From: Paragonimus westermani
Lineage: Eukaryota > Platyhelminthes > Trematoda > Plagiorchiida > Troglotrematidae
Length of the DNA stretch: 64,000 nt
NCBI GenBank assembly: GCA_008508345.1
Contig: QNGE01001007.1
Coordinates: 124,001-188,000, forward strand
Reading direction: 5' to 3'
This document shows positions 60,691-64,000 of the stretch, piece after piece. A program made the translations under genes and the position numbers. Positions within the stretch are counted from its first letter, which is position 1; every line of letters starts with the position of its first letter. The notes beneath the pieces were generated by a model. It ran no database searches, was not told the origin of the DNA, and was given only the letters and a program-made list of their open reading frames with translations.

Positions 60691-63600
60691 ATAACTGAAG
60701 TCAACTGATCGCTAACACATTTTTTCGGATGACTACAACGGATGAGCATTCTTAAACCTATATACGTCTACAACGTGTGAATAAGTGCATCTGCATACTC
60801 AATAGACTAAACTCCCGGAAAAATTAGTGGTTAAAACTTAGTAAAAATAAGTATCTACCAAATGGATCCGTAACTACTCTTGAAATGCTCACTCCATCTG
60901 TCTGTACAAAGCTGACCGGCGGAATTCTGTCTCCAGTTTACGCGTAAAGTTGGATGCGCGTTCTGTTCTATCCATTAAACTCATTGAACTCATTAGACTC
61001 ATTGCAGTTCATGGTTAATGCAACAAACTGTCCTGCTAATAAATTAGTGAGTTTGAATGCGGGTTGAGCGTCCCTATCGAATTCAGCTCACAAGTAGTAG
61101 ACTATATGAGGTGAAAGCGAGTGTACCAAGTTGCAAAAGCTAAACGCGTAGCTCTCATTAATTGGCAAGCTAGGTCACGTAACAGCTGGTCGAAAAAAAA
61201 AATGCTTAAATGAGTGGTTGCTTCAGGGTAGTAACGCAATTTCACAAACCGACAGTAAAGAGAAGCCGAGACTGTACTACTTGGCTGTCACAAGTCGTAG
61301 ACCTCATAGTAGCAACTCACAAGCTCTGAGTGCAAATCGACAATAGGATATTCGTTGACCAGTGTAGGGAATATGAAATATCACAACTTCGTGTGAAGCA
61401 CCAACCATTCACTACTTGAGCACAGGGTGTACCTAAGCGCTCCGCACAAATGGGTGGAATCTGAGATGGTTAGTGTACACATTTCAATAGCAGTGCTTTA
61501 CTTAAATATGAACTTTTATCATTTGTTTGATTAGGAGTTAATTGAGGTTATGTACGGTAGGCTCCAACGCTGTGTAGTTGGAACTCACACTTACACGAAT
61601 CAGCCCGATGGCTACGGGAGAAAATTATAAGCTGAGCTGTGCAACATACCCGAGAACATATAGATCAAATTTTGTAAACGGATTCCTTCTATATCACCCA
61701 TTTCTCAGTGATGATAGACAAACAGGAACCATCACCAATCTAAGGTTTCCAATCGTTATTCGAAATACACCCTCAAGTTGTGCATCACTAATATCTGTTT
61801 ATAGATTTCGCATTCAGAAGGACTTTCTGGCCAGCCGTCCTCGAAAACAGTATATCTTTGGGATATAGTTCAGCTTTTGTTAGAGCTCGCCAGTGTCATA
61901 TATTGTTGCTGTGATAAGGAGCTGAACATCAACACACTTTCCTGAACTGAACCCGTTGCCCAGTGCGCAGAGTATCTTGCATTACGCAAACGGCATACTC
62001 ATTTCAATCTTATTTCAATATTGTTTTCAAGCGAGAAATTATCCGCCTCTGTGTATACTTCCACATTTTATCTCATGGAATATGACACTTTGTCTACACG
62101 ATCAAACTACTGCCTGTAGTGAGCCGCAAGCACCACACAGCTCAGCTGATTGAGTATAACAGTCATCGTTCGCATATCAGTACATCTGAATGAGTCAAAA
62201 TTGCCGTCTGTTTGAAGAAATTTCGGTCTCTCTGAGACCAGGTGGAGATAACCAGCTCGACAGCATGGAGTTGTTGAATTCTTGCTACCACCGAAGCCAC
62301 CGTAGTTCGTCTGTACGTCTCATGACCGTTTAGGTGTGTATCTACTTCAGCCCACCCTCACTCAGTGAATTGAGAAAAAACTGTTTAAGTGATCTGTTGA
62401 ACGGTAATTGACAGTGGATTCCTGACTTTCTAAGTCCACTCTATTTATTCACTCCGTGCCTTGCAAATTAATTAGTTGATTGTGATTGATTCAAATTAAT
62501 CTGGAAAATCACCCACACGGCGAAGTTGCAAAATGACCCTTAGTTCTGGCTGTTCGGTTTTTACGGTCATGCTTTGTGAGGACCCTGTGAAAGGCAAGTG
62601 CTTGCAAGAAAAACATATGTTTATTGGATGTTTTGTTGATCAATGTCCTATCATTTAGTGATCCACCTATAGAACTGTTCACTGTGTTCGTGTGTACTCG
62701 CATGTGTTTTGGAGGTCACTTATGAAACCAATTAAGATACTCCTGAGACAGAACATCTACTTTCCCAGTCGGATCAGGTTTCCGGAGTCTGTTGTGTAAG
62801 TAGATGTTCCAAGTGATTTAATCACGTATTGAAGTAAGAACAATCGGAACCAAGTTTTGTCTCTATGTTCTAACTACAGTATGATATTCTGAACGGTGAT
62901 TCAATAAAAATATAAACACTTCGCTTTATCAGAATAAGACTGGACAGTAGGAGGGATCTGTTGGTTTACCTAATGAAGATTCATGATCATTTTGCCAATC
63001 ACAGTTATTTTACTGATCCCTGGGTCCCGCAAGAAGAAACAAAAAACCATTCCACTGAACGGAGTTGTCACATCTTTTGCCTTTCGGATTAAAGATTGTG
63101 TTTTGCCGTTTTGGACCAATTTCATATTAATGATCTACTAATCACAATCAACAATGATGAAAGTCGTAACATAACTGAACGTTTACACTGACATAAACGA
63201 CTCAAAGCTAACTGTGAGGTTGAACAGAGGCTGGTGCCATCCTTGTTGCAAAATCTTAGATGTCACACAAGTACACATCATTTCCAAAAGACTAAATGAA
63301 ACCTTCCGTCTGCTCGGCGTACTTTGGACTGCATTTAAAATATAACAAGATGATTTACATTCGATTTCATTCTCCAGACTTTCGCGTGTTGCATTCGGGG
63401 GGTAGTTTCAGACCAATGTGTGCACGGTTTATTAGAGACCTTTAAAAGTTACCGTTCAGTGAAGGCTTCTCAAGACAGTACAGACCTGGCCAACTCCTTT
63501 CACTGGCACTGATGGGTTGATTGTTCCCGATGATTGTTTTTGTCGTGATATAAAGTGAAATTCACATACATGTGGTAACAGCTATCGCAGTCCCACAGAT

Positions 63601-64000
63601 ACTTTAGCCAGCCCAGAAAATGTATATGGAAAAGAGACAGCTACGAACAGTTGTGTAAAACCATAATCCCGTACTACTCACCGGTTTCGTTATTGTTATC
63701 CTAATACTGTCGGTCCATTGGAAACAAACTTAATGAAACCGAGAAGCCGTGCATTTCACCGACTGCATGGTTACCATTCAAGAATGGATGAAAGGATAGG
63801 CATTATTAATGTGATTATTATGTATGTTTGACATAAAGTTTGTACACAACGTTCACCTCAGCATGAACTGAACCTATCGAATAACCGCCCGTTTTTGCTT
63901 CTGGAACACATTCTTTCACCGTGGAACCAGGCCTGTATGTAGGGTGGTCAGACGGTCACCCGAAGACATGCGTCAACACCATCGATCCTGGAACAAACGT
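60691..64000. other. Anonymous non-coding stretch
   Basis: No feature recognised. The plus-strand frame 61578-61868 (96 codons) has no splice context or known motif. Confidence 0.35.

Noticed and set aside
1..64000. CRISPR arrays, bacterial operons, prophage, rRNA or mitochondrial genes
   Set aside because: No regularly spaced direct repeats, dense same-strand coding or rRNA-like sequence were seen.

Overview
This window looks like nuclear DNA from an animal with a repeat-rich genome, most likely a parasitic flatworm (a trematode is my best guess; the genus is not determined). The reasons are moderate AT-richness, no dense coding, GT-AG style split exons, several Penelope-like retroelements with a GIY-YIG endonuclease, an RTE-type LINE resembling the schistosome SR2/SjR2 group, and tRNA-derived SINEs. 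Nothing indicates a bacterial, phage or organellar origin: there are no operons, Shine-Dalgarno sites, CRISPR arrays or rRNA genes. The flatworm assignment rests on remembered family features, not on a search.

Layout. 1-6.3 kb is mostly anonymous, with one candidate small exon on the minus strand (4970-5034). 6.4-9 kb holds a weak Penelope-like fragment and two SINEs, one ending in a perfect 30-bp fold-back. 9.9-10.4 kb is one copy of an unnamed dispersed repeat (family B), whose partner lies at 54.4-54.9 kb. 12.6-14.05 kb is a decayed but nearly complete Penelope-like element (RT plus GIY-YIG). 15.0-15.15 kb carries the best candidate host exon, possibly part of an F-BAR domain. 16.8-19.3 kb contains two inverted pairs of SINEs. 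22.5-23.3 kb is a GC/CA-rich block of unknown nature. 26.9-27.3 kb is the 3' part of another Penelope-like element. A 20-base assembly gap next to a (TA)n run sits at 28.74 kb. 31.4-34.0 kb is a long, decayed RTE-type LINE (endonuclease, linker, RT, C-terminal region) ending at an (ATG)n run. 37.03 and 40.23 kb hold two nearly identical ~290-bp copies of repeat family A, exactly 3200 bp apart. 43.9-44.35 kb has two further candidate minus-strand exons, one a 19-nt microexon. 58.8-60.7 kb is a composite Penelope locus with a 5' fragment and an internally deleted copy bounded by 178-bp inverted terminal repeats.

Host gene content is sparse. The only multi-exon model I can defend, tentatively, runs on the minus strand from 44354 to 4970, with compatible exon phases and introns up to ~29 kb. 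Part of its product resembles the first helix of an F-BAR domain of ARHGAP29/ARHGAP45/GMIP-like RhoGAPs. If this is right, almost the whole window is intron and the mobile elements sit inside it. Most open frames of 60-130 codons here are no longer than chance predicts for this amount of sequence and are not called as genes.
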